Below are positions 43,193 to 52,434 of a stretch of DNA of 64,000 bases, one piece after another. Source of the DNA: Pseudomonadota bacterium. GTDB lineage: Bacteria > Pseudomonadota > Alphaproteobacteria > Azospirillales > Azospirillaceae. Position 1 is the stretch's first letter. Each line of letters opens with the position of its first letter. A program made the position numbers and the translations under genes. Under the pieces are notes generated by a model. The model was not told the origin of the DNA. It did no database searches and saw only the letters and a list, made by a program, of their open reading frames with translations. Location of the stretch: the NCBI GenBank assembly GCA_023423695.1, contig JAFAFA010000011.1, positions 236,149 through 300,148 on the forward strand, read 5' to 3'.

Positions 43193-46093
43193 ATGACCGA
43201 CGCCACCGCTGCCTCCCAGAACGACGCCTCCGGCACCGCCTCCAACGGCGACGGCAGCGGCCTGTATCTGGTCGACGGCTCCGGCTTCATCTTCCGCGCC
43301 TTCCATGCGCTGCCGATGCTGACGCGGCCGGATGGCACGCCGGTCAACGCGGTGCTGGGCTTCTCCAACATGCTGCTGAAGCTGCTGGCCGATGCCAGGG
43401 CGGAAGCGGTGGCGGTCGTCTTCGACAGCAAGCGCCTGAATTTCCGCAATGAGTTCTATCCCGACTACAAGGCCCACCGCCCGGAACCGCCGGAGGAGCT
43501 GAAGCCCCAGTTCGCCCTGATCCGCGAGGCGACGGAGGCCTTCTGCCTGCCCTGCCTGGAGTTGGAGGGATATGAGGCCGACGACCTGATCGCCACCTAT
43601 GCCCGTCTGGCGCAGGAGGCCGGGCGTCAGGTGACCATCGTGTCGTCCGACAAGGACCTGATGCAGCTGGTCCGCCCCGGCGTCGGCATGTTCGACCCGA
43701 TGAAGAACAAGACCATCGGCCCCGACGAGGTGTTCGAGAAGTTCGGCGTGCCGCCGGAGAAGGTGGTGGACGTCCAGGCGCTGGCCGGCGACAGCGTCGA
43801 CAACGTCCCCGGCGTGCCCGGCATCGGCGTGAAGACCGCCGCCCAGCTGATCACCGAATATGGCGACCTGGAAGCCCTGCTGGCCAATGCCGAAAAGATC
43901 AAGCAGCCGGCCCGGCGCCAGAAGCTGATCGAGTTCGCCGAGCAGGCCCGTATCTCCCGCCGTCTGGTCCTGCTGGACGAGAATGTGCCGCCGCCCAAGC
44001 CCCTGGACGAGCTGCGCGTGCGCGAACCCGATCACCAGCGCCTGATCGACTTCCTGAAGGCCCAGGGTTTCCGCACGATCGTCTCGCGCGTCGAGATGGA
44101 GATGCAGAAGGACGGCCGCATCGCCGATGGCGCCGGCGGTGGGCTCCCGTCCCCTGGTTCGGTACCCACGCCCGCCGCGAAGTCGCCCGCGTCCACCGAT
44201 ACCCCGGCTGAAGAAGGCCGCCCAGCCCGCAAGACTGTGCTGCATGTGCCGGAGGTGCGCTACGAGCTGGTGCAGGATGCCGACACGCTGCGCCGCTGGG
44301 TCGACCGCGCGCGGGAGACCGGCGTGCTGGCGGTGGACACCGAGACCGACAGCCTGACTCCGGCCACCGCCACGCTGGTCGGCGTGTCGCTGTCGACCGA
44401 GCCCGGCATCGCCTGCTACATCCCGCTGGCCCATGGCGCGTCCACCGCCGCTGCCGGCCAGCTCGACTTCGACGCCCCGCCGCCGCCGGTGCAGATCCCG
44501 ACGGCCGAGGCGATGGCGATCCTGAAGGACGTGCTGGAGGATCCGTCGGTCCTGAAGATCGGCCACAACTTCAAGTTCGACCACCAGCTGTTCGCCCGCA
44601 ACGGGATCGCGGTGTCGCCGGTGGACGACAGCATGCTGATCTCCTACGTGCTGGACGGCGGCGCCCACGGCCACGGCATGGACGAGCTGGCGGAGCTGCA
44701 CCTCGCCTACACGCCGATCCCCTTCAAGGAGGTCTGCGGCACCGGCAAGAACCAGATCACCTTCGACCGCGTGCCGCTGGACAAGGCGCTGGCCTATGCC
44801 GCCGAGGACGCCGACATCACGCTGCGCCTGTGGACGCTGCTGAAGCCGCGTCTGGTCGACGACCGCATGGTCACCGTCTATGAGACGCTGGACCGCCCGC
44901 TGGTCCCGGTGGTGGCGGATATGGAGCGGGCCGGCGTGCGCATCGACAAGAAGGCGCTGTCCGACCTATCGCAGAGCCTGTCCGTCCGCCTCGCCGAGAT
45001 CGAGAAGGACGTTCACGCCCTCGCCGGCCAGAGCTTCAACATCGGCTCGCCCAAGCAGCTGGGCGAGATCCTGTTCGACACGCTGAAGCTCGGCACCGGC
45101 AAGAAGGGCAAGACCGGCGCGTATTCCACCGACAGCAGCGTTCTGGAGGAGCTGTCGGAGCAGGGCCACACCATCGCCCAGCGCGTTCTGGACTGGCGCC
45201 AGCTCGCCAAGCTGAAGAGCACCTACACCGACGCGCTGCAGGAGAAGATCTCCCCCGTCACCGGTCGGGTCCACACCGCCTTCGCGCTGGCGGCGACCAA
45301 CACCGGCCGCCTGTCCTCCACCGACCCCAATCTGCAGAACATCCCGGTGCGGACGGAGGAGGGCAAGAAGATCCGCCGCGCCTTCGTCGCCTCGCCCGGC
45401 CACAAGCTGCTGAGCGTCGACTACTCGCAGATCGAGCTGCGTCTGGTGGCGGAGATGGCGAACATCCAGGCGCTGAAGGACGCCTTCCGCGACGGGCTGG
45501 ACATTCACGCCGCCACCGCTGCCCAGGTCTTCGGCATCCCGCTGGATCAGATGACGCCGGACATCCGCCGCAAGGCCAAGGCGATCAACTTCGGCATCAT
45601 CTACGGCATCTCCGGCTTCGGCCTGGGCCGCCAGCTGGGCATCGCGCCCGGCGAGGCCAACAGCTTCATCAAGACCTATCTGGAGCGCTTCCACGAGCTG
45701 AAGGTGTGGATGGAGTCGATCAAGGCCTTCGCCCGCCAGCACGGCTATGTGGTGACGCTGTTCGGCCGCCGCTGCTACATGCCCGGCATCCAGGACAAGA
45801 ACGCCGCCCGCCGCGCCTTCGCCGAGCGCCAAGCCATCAACGCCCCCATCCAGGGCACCGCCGCCGACATCATGAAGCGGGCGATGAACCGCATGCCGGG
45901 CGCCTTGGCTGCCGCGGGCAGCAACGCGCGGATGCTGCTGCAGGTGCACGACGAACTGCTGTTCGAGGTGCCGGAAGCGGAGGCAGAGGACGCGGCGCGC
46001 ATCGTGCGCGGGGTGATGGAGGGCGTCGCACATCTCGGCGTGCCGCTGGTGGCAGAGGCGGGGATCGGGGGCAATTGGGAGGAGGCGCATTGA
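43193..46093 (+). CDS. polA: DNA polymerase I
   Basis: A 966-residue polymerase used in Okazaki fragment processing and repair. All three activities appear intact. The 5' nuclease domain (about 22-310) has LYLVDGSGFIFRAFHALPML, EGYEADDLIAT, SSDKDLMQLV and GDSVDNVPGVPGIG. The 3'-5' exonuclease (about 350-560) has AVDTETDS, KIGHNFKFDHQLF and YAAEDADIT. The polymerase domain has LLSVDYSQIELRLVAEMA, RRKAKAINFGIIYGISGFGL and LLQVHDELLFEV. A Pro/Ala-rich linker of about 60 residues lies between the nuclease domains. Start ATG at 43193 is chosen for the AAGGAAGGGA upstream and the family's opening; the frame is open earlier. Confidence 0.97.
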   Translation: MTDATAASQNDASGTASNGDGSGLYLVDGSGFIFRAFHALPMLTRPDGTPVNAVLGFSNMLLKLLADARAEAVAVVFDSKRLNFRNEFYPDYKAHRPEPPEELKPQFALIREATEAFCLPCLELEGYEADDLIATYARLAQEAGRQVTIVSSDKDLMQLVRPGVGMFDPMKNKTIGPDEVFEKFGVPPEKVVDVQALAGDSVDNVPGVPGIGVKTAAQLITEYGDLEALLANAEKIKQPARRQKLIEFAEQARISRRLVLLDENVPPPKPLDELRVREPDHQRLIDFLKAQGFRTIVSRVEMEMQKDGRIADGAGGGLPSPGSVPTPAAKSPASTDTPAEEGRPARKTVLHVPEVRYELVQDADTLRRWVDRARETGVLAVDTETDSLTPATATLVGVSLSTEPGIACYIPLAHGASTAAAGQLDFDAPPPPVQIPTAEAMAILKDVLEDPSVLKIGHNFKFDHQLFARNGIAVSPVDDSMLISYVLDGGAHGHGMDELAELHLAYTPIPFKEVCGTGKNQITFDRVPLDKALAYAAEDADITLRLWTLLKPRLVDDRMVTVYETLDRPLVPVVADMERAGVRIDKKALSDLSQSLSVRLAEIEKDVHALAGQSFNIGSPKQLGEILFDTLKLGTGKKGKTGAYSTDSSVLEELSEQGHTIAQRVLDWRQLAKLKSTYTDALQEKISPVTGRVHTAFALAATNTGRLSSTDPNLQNIPVRTEEGKKIRRAFVASPGHKLLSVDYSQIELRLVAEMANIQALKDAFRDGLDIHAATAAQVFGIPLDQMTPDIRRKAKAINFGIIYGISGFGLGRQLGIAPGEANSFIKTYLERFHELKVWMESIKAFARQHGYVVTLFGRRCYMPGIQDKNAARRAFAERQAINAPIQGTAADIMKRAMNRMPGALAAAGSNARMLLQVHDELLFEVPEAEAEDAARIVRGVMEGVAHLGVPLVAEAGIGGNWEEAH

Positions 46094-46208
46094 GGGGGAG
46101 GGGCGGCTCCCGCTCCTACCGCGCCGCCCGCAATGCATTGAGTCCGCATAGTTATGTGTGTTAGCCCGGACGGACCGAGAATATCCCTTTGATGAGGAGG
46201 GGTTAAAA

Positions 46209-46793
46209 GTGACGTCCGTTGCTCAAACTGTAGCCTTTGCGCCGGCCGATACCCGCCGTGCCCTGGTCTATGCCGCACTGTCGCGCAGCCAGGGCGCGAT
46301 CGCCAAGAAGATGGATGTGGACTCTGTCGAGACCTCGATCGACCGTTTGAAGCGGGTGCTGTTTCCCTGGATGGTATTGGACTTCCGCGCCGAACCGACC
46401 AAGACGAAAGCGCTCTGCATCTTCAAGATGTTCTTGGGAGACAAGGACGACGACAGCGCAGCCTATGCAAAGCTTGCCAGCAAAATGGAGACAGTTGAGC
46501 AGAATTCGAAGCTGGCAAAGAGCATGAGCTGGTTCAGGCGGGTGAAGACTTCGAGTACCCGCACCGTCGACAGCAACATCTTCGACGACATGTTTCTTCT
46601 GCATCTGGAAAGTGATCCGAAGAACATATTGCGATACCAGATGAATCAGGAACTGTTCGCACAGATCGTCCGAACCCCACCGACTCTCAGCCAGAGCAAG
46701 GAACTGCAGGCAGCCGTCCGCGGCATCCGCAAGACTTGCAAGGATGCCGGGTTCAATCTGAAGAATCTCGGCCTTGGGGACAGCTTCACCTGA
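46209..46793 (+). CDS. Hypothetical protein
   Basis: A 194-residue soluble, Lys-rich protein with no motif I recognise. The start GTG is supported by a strong GAGGAGGGG seven bases upstream. It contains RRALVYAALSRSQGAIAKKM, SVETSIDRLKRVLFPWMVLD and DSNIFDDMFLLHLESDPKNI, giving a mostly helical pattern. Its base use (AAG, ATG and TTC codons, several codons with A or T at position three) is less GC-extreme than its neighbours, so it may have been acquired. It lies between polA and a serine hydrolase gene on the same strand, about 100 bases from each. Confidence 0.65.
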   Translation: MTSVAQTVAFAPADTRRALVYAALSRSQGAIAKKMDVDSVETSIDRLKRVLFPWMVLDFRAEPTKTKALCIFKMFLGDKDDDSAAYAKLASKMETVEQNSKLAKSMSWFRRVKTSSTRTVDSNIFDDMFLLHLESDPKNILRYQMNQELFAQIVRTPPTLSQSKELQAAVRGIRKTCKDAGFNLKNLGLGDSFT

Positions 46794-46895
46794 TCCCCTG
46801 GCCCAGCCCCTTGCCCTTTCCCGATTGCCCTGCAAGCCTCGAAATCGCTTATCACTTTCGGTGTAACCTCGCCGGACCGCGAAGGGGGCAGGGCA

Positions 46896-48005
46896 ATGCA
46901 GGGGTGTGGACTGGGCCGGCTGGACCGGGCTGCAGCCCGCTATGGGCGCATGGTGTTCCGCCTGACGCTGGTTGCAGCCCTCTTGCTGGGTTCCGCGGCC
47001 ACCCCAGCCCACGCAGCTGACCGCCTCCAACGCCTCCTCGACCGCTTTATCGCCGAGGAGGAACTCGACGGCGGCGTCCTGCTGGTGTCCGGTCCCGACC
47101 TCCGGCGCGTCGTCGTCTCCGGCATTGCCGACCGGCGGGGGGAGCGGCCGGTGACGGAGGACACGCGTTTCTACGTCGCCTCCGTCGGCAAGATGGCGAC
47201 CGCTGCCGCCGTGATGCAGCAGGTGGAGGAGGGGCTGCTCTCGCTCGACCGGCCGGTGCGGGACCTCGCGCCGGACCTGCCGCTGGGCAAGGTCGCCAAT
47301 GCCAACCGGGCGCGGCTGGTCCATCTGCTCGACCACAGCTCGGGCATTCCCGACTACGTCACCGATGCCTATGAAGAGGACGAGGCGGCCAAGCCGGAAC
47401 GGCTGCCGCGCAGCGGCGCGCTGCTCGCCTATGCGGCGGGGGAGGAGGCGACCGGGCCGGTTGGCGGGCATTACGAGTATTCCAACAGCAACTATGTCCT
47501 GCTCGGCCATATCGCGGCTCTGCGCGACGGCGTTCCCTTCGCGCAGGTGCTGCGGAGCCGGGTGCTGGAGCGGGCCGGGATGGGCTCGACCACCGTGGGC
47601 GCCGATCCGCGCGACCGCAGCCTTGCCCATGGCTATACCGAGGACGGCGACGTCAGCCGCCGGTCCTGGGCGGCGACCACCGGAGACGGGCCGCTGGTCA
47701 CCACCGCCGGCGATCTGGAACGCTTCGTCTTCGCCCTGTTCCGCGACAACCGGCTGCTGAAACCCGAGACGGTCCGGCGGATGATGACCCCGTCGGAGAA
47801 CGAGGAGGGGCAGGGGCTGGGCGTCGCGCTGTGGAAGGACCGCTGGGGGCGCGGCGTCGGCCATGACGGCCGCTATGACGGGTTCGAGGCCGATGTCCGC
47901 TATTACCCCGGCCGCCGCACCGCGCTGATCTTCCTGACGAACGGAAACCAGCAGAGCGACGAGTCCCTGCTGGATGCCGTGGCGGAGGAAGTCTTCAGAC
48001 GCTGA
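46896..48005 (+). CDS. Serine hydrolase of the beta-lactamase (class C-like) fold
   Basis: A 369-residue exported hydrolase. A signal sequence covers about residues 15-41 (MVFRLTLVAALLLGSAATPA). The three active-site motifs are SxxK in YVASVGKMATAAAVM, YxN in HYEYSNSNYVLLG and the HxG-type GVGHDGRYDGF. This family includes penicillin-binding-like peptidases, esterases and true class C enzymes; resistance cannot be inferred. GGGGGCAGGGC precedes the ATG at 46896. It converges with the RND pump gene with only four bases between the stops. Confidence 0.85.
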   Translation: MQGCGLGRLDRAAARYGRMVFRLTLVAALLLGSAATPAHAADRLQRLLDRFIAEEELDGGVLLVSGPDLRRVVVSGIADRRGERPVTEDTRFYVASVGKMATAAAVMQQVEEGLLSLDRPVRDLAPDLPLGKVANANRARLVHLLDHSSGIPDYVTDAYEEDEAAKPERLPRSGALLAYAAGEEATGPVGGHYEYSNSNYVLLGHIAALRDGVPFAQVLRSRVLERAGMGSTTVGADPRDRSLAHGYTEDGDVSRRSWAATTGDGPLVTTAGDLERFVFALFRDNRLLKPETVRRMMTPSENEEGQGLGVALWKDRWGRGVGHDGRYDGFEADVRYYPGRRTALIFLTNGNQQSDESLLDAVAEEVFRR

Positions 48006-48009
48006 ACGG

Positions 48010-51000
48010 TCAGTGGTGCGTCACCGCTCCCGCCGGGGTGGAGGGGATGTCCGCCGACCGCTCCGCCTTCGCGCCGGCCAGCCGGCGCAGCAGGACGTAG
48101 AAGACCGGGGTCAGCACCAGGCCGAACAGGGTGACGCCGATCATGCCGGCGAACACCGCCACACCCATGGCGTGCCGCATCTCCGACCCGGCGCCGGTGG
48201 AGGTCACCAGCGGCACCACGCCCATGATGAAGGCGATGGAGGTCATCAGGATCGGGCGCAGCCGCAGGCGGCTGGCCTCAATGGCGGCCTGGACGGTGCT
48301 GCGGCCCTGCTCCTCCAGTTCGCGGGCGAACTCGACGATCAGGATGGCGTTCTTGGCGGACAGGCCGACCAGCACCATGAAGCCGATCTGGGTGAAGATG
48401 TTGTTGTCGCCACCGGTGATCCACACGCCGGCCAGCGCCGACATCAGGCTCATCGGCACGATCATCAGGATCGCCAGCGGCAGGGTCAGGCTCTCGTACT
48501 GCGCCGCCAGCACCAGGAAGACCAGGAGGATGCTGATCGGGAACACCCACAGCGCGGAGTTGCCGGCCAGGATCTGCTGATAGGTCAGGTCGGTCCATTC
48601 GAACCGCACGCCGCGCGGCAGGGTTTCCGCCGCGATGCGCTCGGCCGCCGCCTGTGCCTGACCGGAGGAGAAGCCCGGCGCCGGCCCGCCGTTGATGTCG
48701 GCGGCGGTGTAGCCGTTGTAGCGCACCACCATCTCCGGCCCATAGCTGGGCGCCACCCGAACCAGCGAGGACAGCGGCACCATGTCGCCGCGGTCGTTGC
48801 GGGTCTTCAGCAGGCCGATGTCGCCGGACTCCGCGCGGAACGGGGCGTCCGCTTGCACCCGCACCTGGTAGACGCGGCCGAAGCTGTTGAAATCGTTGAC
48901 ATAGAGCGAACCCAGATAGATCTGCATGGTGTCGAACACCTCGCCGACCGACACGCCCTGCTGCTTGGCCTTCACCCGGTCGAGATCGACGTCCAACTGC
49001 GGCACGTTGATCTGGTAGCTGGAGAAGGTCGGCCCCAGCTCCGGCGTCTGCATCGCCTTGGTGACGAAGGCGCCGACCGCCGCATTCAGCGCCTCGTAGC
49101 CCAGCGCACCGCGGTCCTCCAACTGCAGCTTGAAGCCGCCCAGCGTGCCGAGGCCCATCACCGGCGGCGGCGGGAAGATGGCGACGAAGGCCTCCTTCAG
49201 GCCGGCATAGCGTTGTTGCAGGGTAGCGGCGATGGCGTTGGCCGACAGGTTGGCGTCGCCGCGCTCGGCGAAGGGCTTCAACGTGACGAAGACGATGCCG
49301 GCGCTGGAGCTGTTGGTGAAGCCGTTGACCGACAGGCCGGGGAAGGCGACGGCGCTCTGCACGCCCGGCTGCTTGAGGGCGATGTCGGTCATCTCGCGGA
49401 TCACCGCCTCGGTGCGGTCGAGAGAGGCGCCGTTGGGAAGCTGGGCGAAGCTGATCAGGTATTCCTTGTCCTGGGCCGGGACGAAGCCCATCGGCACCGC
49501 GCGGCCGAGCAGGACGGTGGCGCCCAGCAGCAGCACATAGACCAGCATCATCATGCCCTTGTGCCGCACCACCCCGCCGACGCCGCGGCCATAGCCGGTG
49601 GAGGCACGGTGGAACACCCGGTTGAACAGACGGAAGAAGCCGCCGAACACCCGGTTCATGGCGCGGGTCAGCCAGTCCTGCGGCTGGTCATGGCCGCGCA
49701 GCAGCACCGCCGACAGGGCCGGCGACAGGGTCAGCGAGTTGAAGGCGGAGATGACGGTGGAGATCGCGATGGTCATCGCGAACTGCTTGTAGAACTCGCC
49801 CGACAGGCCGGTCATGGCTGCCAGCGGCACGAAGACGGCGACCAGCGTCAGGGCGATGGCGATGATCGGTCCGCTGACCTCCTGCATCGCCTTGTAAGTG
49901 GCTTCCTTGGCCGACAAGCCGGATTCGATGTTGCGCTCGACATTCTCGACCACGACGATGGCGTCGTCCACCACGATGCCGATGGCCAGCACCATGCCGA
50001 ACAGCGACAGCGCGTTGATCGAATAGCCCAGCAGCAGCATCAGGGAGAAGGTGCCGACGATCGAAACCGGCACGGCGAGCAGCGGGATGATCGACGCCCG
50101 CCAGGTCTGCAGGAAGACGATCACCACCAGCACCACCAGGGCGACGGCCTCCAGCAGCGTGTGGATCACCGCGTCGATGCTCGACCGCACGAACTGGGTC
50201 GGGTCGTAGACGATGGAGAAGTCGACGCCGTCGGGCATGTCGGCCTTCAACTCGGCCATCGTCGCGCGGATGGCGTCGGAGATCGCCAGCGCATTGGCAC
50301 CCGGCGACTGGTTGATGCCCAGCGCCACCGCCGGCTTGTTGTCCAGCAGCGACCGCAGCCCGTACTGCGCCGCCGCCAGCTCCACCCGCGCCACGTCGCG
50401 CAGATAGGTGACGCCGCCGTCCCTGCCGATCTTCAGCACGATGCCGGCGAACTCGTCCACCGTCTTCAGGCGGCCCTGCGCGTTGATCGACAGCTGCAGC
50501 GGCGTGGTCGGCAGGCTGGGCGAAGCGCCGATGACGCCGGCCGCGACCTGGACGTTCTGCTCGCGGATCGCCGCCACCACGTCCGACGCGGTCAGGCCGC
50601 GTTCCGCCACCTTGTTGGGATCGAGCCAGACGCGCATGGAATAGTCGCCGGCGCCCCACACCTGCACCTCGCCGACGCCCTGGATGCGGCTCAACCGGTC
50701 CTTGACGTTCAGGATGGCGTAGTTGCGCAGGTAGGTCATGTCATAGCGGTCGTTGGGCGACAGCAGATGCACGACCATGGTCAGCGTCGGCGAACTCTTC
50801 ACCGTCGTCACGCCCAGCCGCTGCACATCCTCCGGCAGGCGGGGCAGGGCCTGCGCGACGCGGTTCTGCACCAGTTGCTGCGCCTTGTCCGGATCGGTGC
50901 CGAGCCGGAAGGTGACGGTCAGCGCCATGTTGCCGTCGCTGTTGGCCTGCGACTGCATGTACAGCATGTTCTCGACGCCGTTGATCTGCTCCTCAAGCGG

Positions 51001-51195
51001 AGCGGCGACGGTCTCGGCGATGACCTTCGGGTTGGCGCCCGGATACTGCGCCCGGACGACGACGGAGGGCGGGACCACCTCCGGATATTCGGAGATCGGC
51101 AGCTGGAACAGCGAGATCGCACCCGCCAGGAACAGCGCCACGGACAGGACCCCCGCGAAGATCGGACGGTCGATGAAGAATTTCGAGATGTTCAT
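48010..51195 (-). CDS. RND multidrug efflux transporter, MexF type
   Basis: A 1061-residue proton-driven inner-membrane pump of the HAE1 family. The opening MNISKFFIDRPIFAGVLSVA and ISLFQLPISEYPEVVPPSVV, KSSPTLTMVVHL and VWLDPNKVAERGLTASDVV resemble MexF. Twelve helices are expected; the proton-relay Asp pair is in helix 4, IGIVVDDAIVVVENVERNIE. Two large periplasmic loops follow helices 1 and 7. The gene is 24 bases downstream of the adaptor gene and needs an outer membrane channel, which is not encoded nearby. No regulator gene is adjacent either. Substrates cannot be predicted. Confidence 0.93.
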   Translation of the reverse strand: MNISKFFIDRPIFAGVLSVALFLAGAISLFQLPISEYPEVVPPSVVVRAQYPGANPKVIAETVAAPLEEQINGVENMLYMQSQANSDGNMALTVTFRLGTDPDKAQQLVQNRVAQALPRLPEDVQRLGVTTVKSSPTLTMVVHLLSPNDRYDMTYLRNYAILNVKDRLSRIQGVGEVQVWGAGDYSMRVWLDPNKVAERGLTASDVVAAIREQNVQVAAGVIGASPSLPTTPLQLSINAQGRLKTVDEFAGIVLKIGRDGGVTYLRDVARVELAAAQYGLRSLLDNKPAVALGINQSPGANALAISDAIRATMAELKADMPDGVDFSIVYDPTQFVRSSIDAVIHTLLEAVALVVLVVIVFLQTWRASIIPLLAVPVSIVGTFSLMLLLGYSINALSLFGMVLAIGIVVDDAIVVVENVERNIESGLSAKEATYKAMQEVSGPIIAIALTLVAVFVPLAAMTGLSGEFYKQFAMTIAISTVISAFNSLTLSPALSAVLLRGHDQPQDWLTRAMNRVFGGFFRLFNRVFHRASTGYGRGVGGVVRHKGMMMLVYVLLLGATVLLGRAVPMGFVPAQDKEYLISFAQLPNGASLDRTEAVIREMTDIALKQPGVQSAVAFPGLSVNGFTNSSSAGIVFVTLKPFAERGDANLSANAIAATLQQRYAGLKEAFVAIFPPPPVMGLGTLGGFKLQLEDRGALGYEALNAAVGAFVTKAMQTPELGPTFSSYQINVPQLDVDLDRVKAKQQGVSVGEVFDTMQIYLGSLYVNDFNSFGRVYQVRVQADAPFRAESGDIGLLKTRNDRGDMVPLSSLVRVAPSYGPEMVVRYNGYTAADINGGPAPGFSSGQAQAAAERIAAETLPRGVRFEWTDLTYQQILAGNSALWVFPISILLVFLVLAAQYESLTLPLAILMIVPMSLMSALAGVWITGGDNNIFTQIGFMVLVGLSAKNAILIVEFARELEEQGRSTVQAAIEASRLRLRPILMTSIAFIMGVVPLVTSTGAGSEMRHAMGVAVFAGMIGVTLFGLVLTPVFYVLLRRLAGAKAERSADIPSTPAGAVTHH

Positions 51196-51219
51196 GACGG
51201 CTCTCCCGGCGGGCGTGGA

Positions 51220-52404
51220 TCATTGCGCCGTGGATGCGGTGCGGATGGGCTCCGGCGTGCCGTTCATCGCGACCGTGCGCGGGCTGACGCGGCTGCCGGG
51301 GCGGGCATGCTGCAGGCCGTTGACGACGATGCGCTCGCCGGGCTCCAGCCCGCTTTTCACCACCCGCAGGCCGGCCTGTTGGGCGCCGGGGACGATGGCG
51401 CGGTAGGCGACGGTGCCGTCCTCCGCCACCACCAGGACGAACTTCTTGTCCTGGTCGGTGCCGATGGCGCGGTCCTCCACCATCAGCGCGTCATGCGGCT
51501 GGCTGCCGCCGACCTTGATGCGGGCGTAGAGGCCGGGGACCAGAAGCCCGTCGGCATTGTCGAAGCGGGCACGCACGCGGATGGTGCCGGAGGCGGCGTC
51601 CATCCGGTTGTCGACATGCTCGACCGCGCCGTCGCGGGAATAGCCGGCCTCGTTGGCGAGACCCAGCTGCACCGGCACGCCGGATGCGTCCTTCACGCCC
51701 GCGATGTGGGTCAGATAGGTCTGCTCGTCGACGTCGAAGGAGGCATAGATCGGCGAGACCGAGACCAGCGTGGTCAGCGGCGCCGCCGCGGCACCGGCCG
51801 CCACCACATTGCCGACCGTCACCTCGGCGCGCGACACGCGGCCGGAGACGGGGGCGCGGACCTGGCTGTGCTCCAGGTCAATGCGGGCGATCTCCAGCGC
51901 CGCCTGGGCGGCCTTCAGGTTGGCGGCGGCGGAACGGGCCTCGTTCTCCTTGCTCTCCAGCGACTGGCGGGAAATGGTGTCGTCGCGGACCAGCCGCTGG
52001 GCGCGCTCCAGGTCCGCCGCGGTGAAGCGGACGCGGGCCTGGGCGGCGGCGACCTGTGCCTCCTGCCGGGCGACCTCCGCCGCGAAGGGGCGGGGGTCGA
52101 TGGTGAACAGCACGTCGCCCTGGCGAACCAGCGCGCCGTTGCGGAAATGCACGGCGGTGATGGCGCCGGCCACCTGGGGCCGCACCTCCACCCGGTCGAC
52201 CGCTTCGAGGCGGCCGGAATAGGACTGCCAGTCGGTGATCTTGCGGACGACGACGGGGGCGACGTCCACCTCTGGCGGCGGCGGGGCGGCTGCGACCGTC
52301 TGCGGGGCATCGGCATGGCTCTGGCTGACGACGACACCGGCGGCACCCGCCGCGGCGACCCCGGCGATCAGGAGAAGGGCAAGCTTGGAGCGTGACTTGG
52401 TCAT
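51220..52404 (-). CDS. RND periplasmic adaptor, MexE type
   Basis: A 394-residue membrane fusion protein linking the inner-membrane pump to an outer membrane channel. An N-terminal hydrophobic anchor or signal (about 8-27) is followed by the barrel-sandwich half-motif YSGRLEAVDRVEVRPQVAGA, an alpha-helical hairpin (about 105-165), the second half-motif DLEHSQVRAPVSGRVSRAEV and a beta-barrel domain with FDVDEQTYL. There is no lipobox cysteine. It is translated just before the pump gene and just after the alpha/beta hydrolase gene, the three forming an operon. Confidence 0.92.
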   Translation of the reverse strand: MTKSRSKLALLLIAGVAAAGAAGVVVSQSHADAPQTVAAAPPPPEVDVAPVVVRKITDWQSYSGRLEAVDRVEVRPQVAGAITAVHFRNGALVRQGDVLFTIDPRPFAAEVARQEAQVAAAQARVRFTAADLERAQRLVRDDTISRQSLESKENEARSAAANLKAAQAALEIARIDLEHSQVRAPVSGRVSRAEVTVGNVVAAGAAAAPLTTLVSVSPIYASFDVDEQTYLTHIAGVKDASGVPVQLGLANEAGYSRDGAVEHVDNRMDAASGTIRVRARFDNADGLLVPGLYARIKVGGSQPHDALMVEDRAIGTDQDKKFVLVVAEDGTVAYRAIVPGAQQAGLRVVKSGLEPGERIVVNGLQHARPGSRVSPRTVAMNGTPEPIRTASTAQ

Positions 52405-52434
52405 GGGGTTTGTCTCCGGATATGGAGGGAAATG

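Noticed and set aside
48005..48010. Search for a terminator between the convergent hydrolase and pump genes
   Set aside because: Only four bases separate the stops and no hairpin with a T run was seen there.
47974..52395. A 1473-codon plus-strand frame opposite the RND pump and adaptor
   Set aside because: Composition (His/Arg/Gln/Asp-rich) is that of an antisense shadow; the minus strand shows intact pump motifs.
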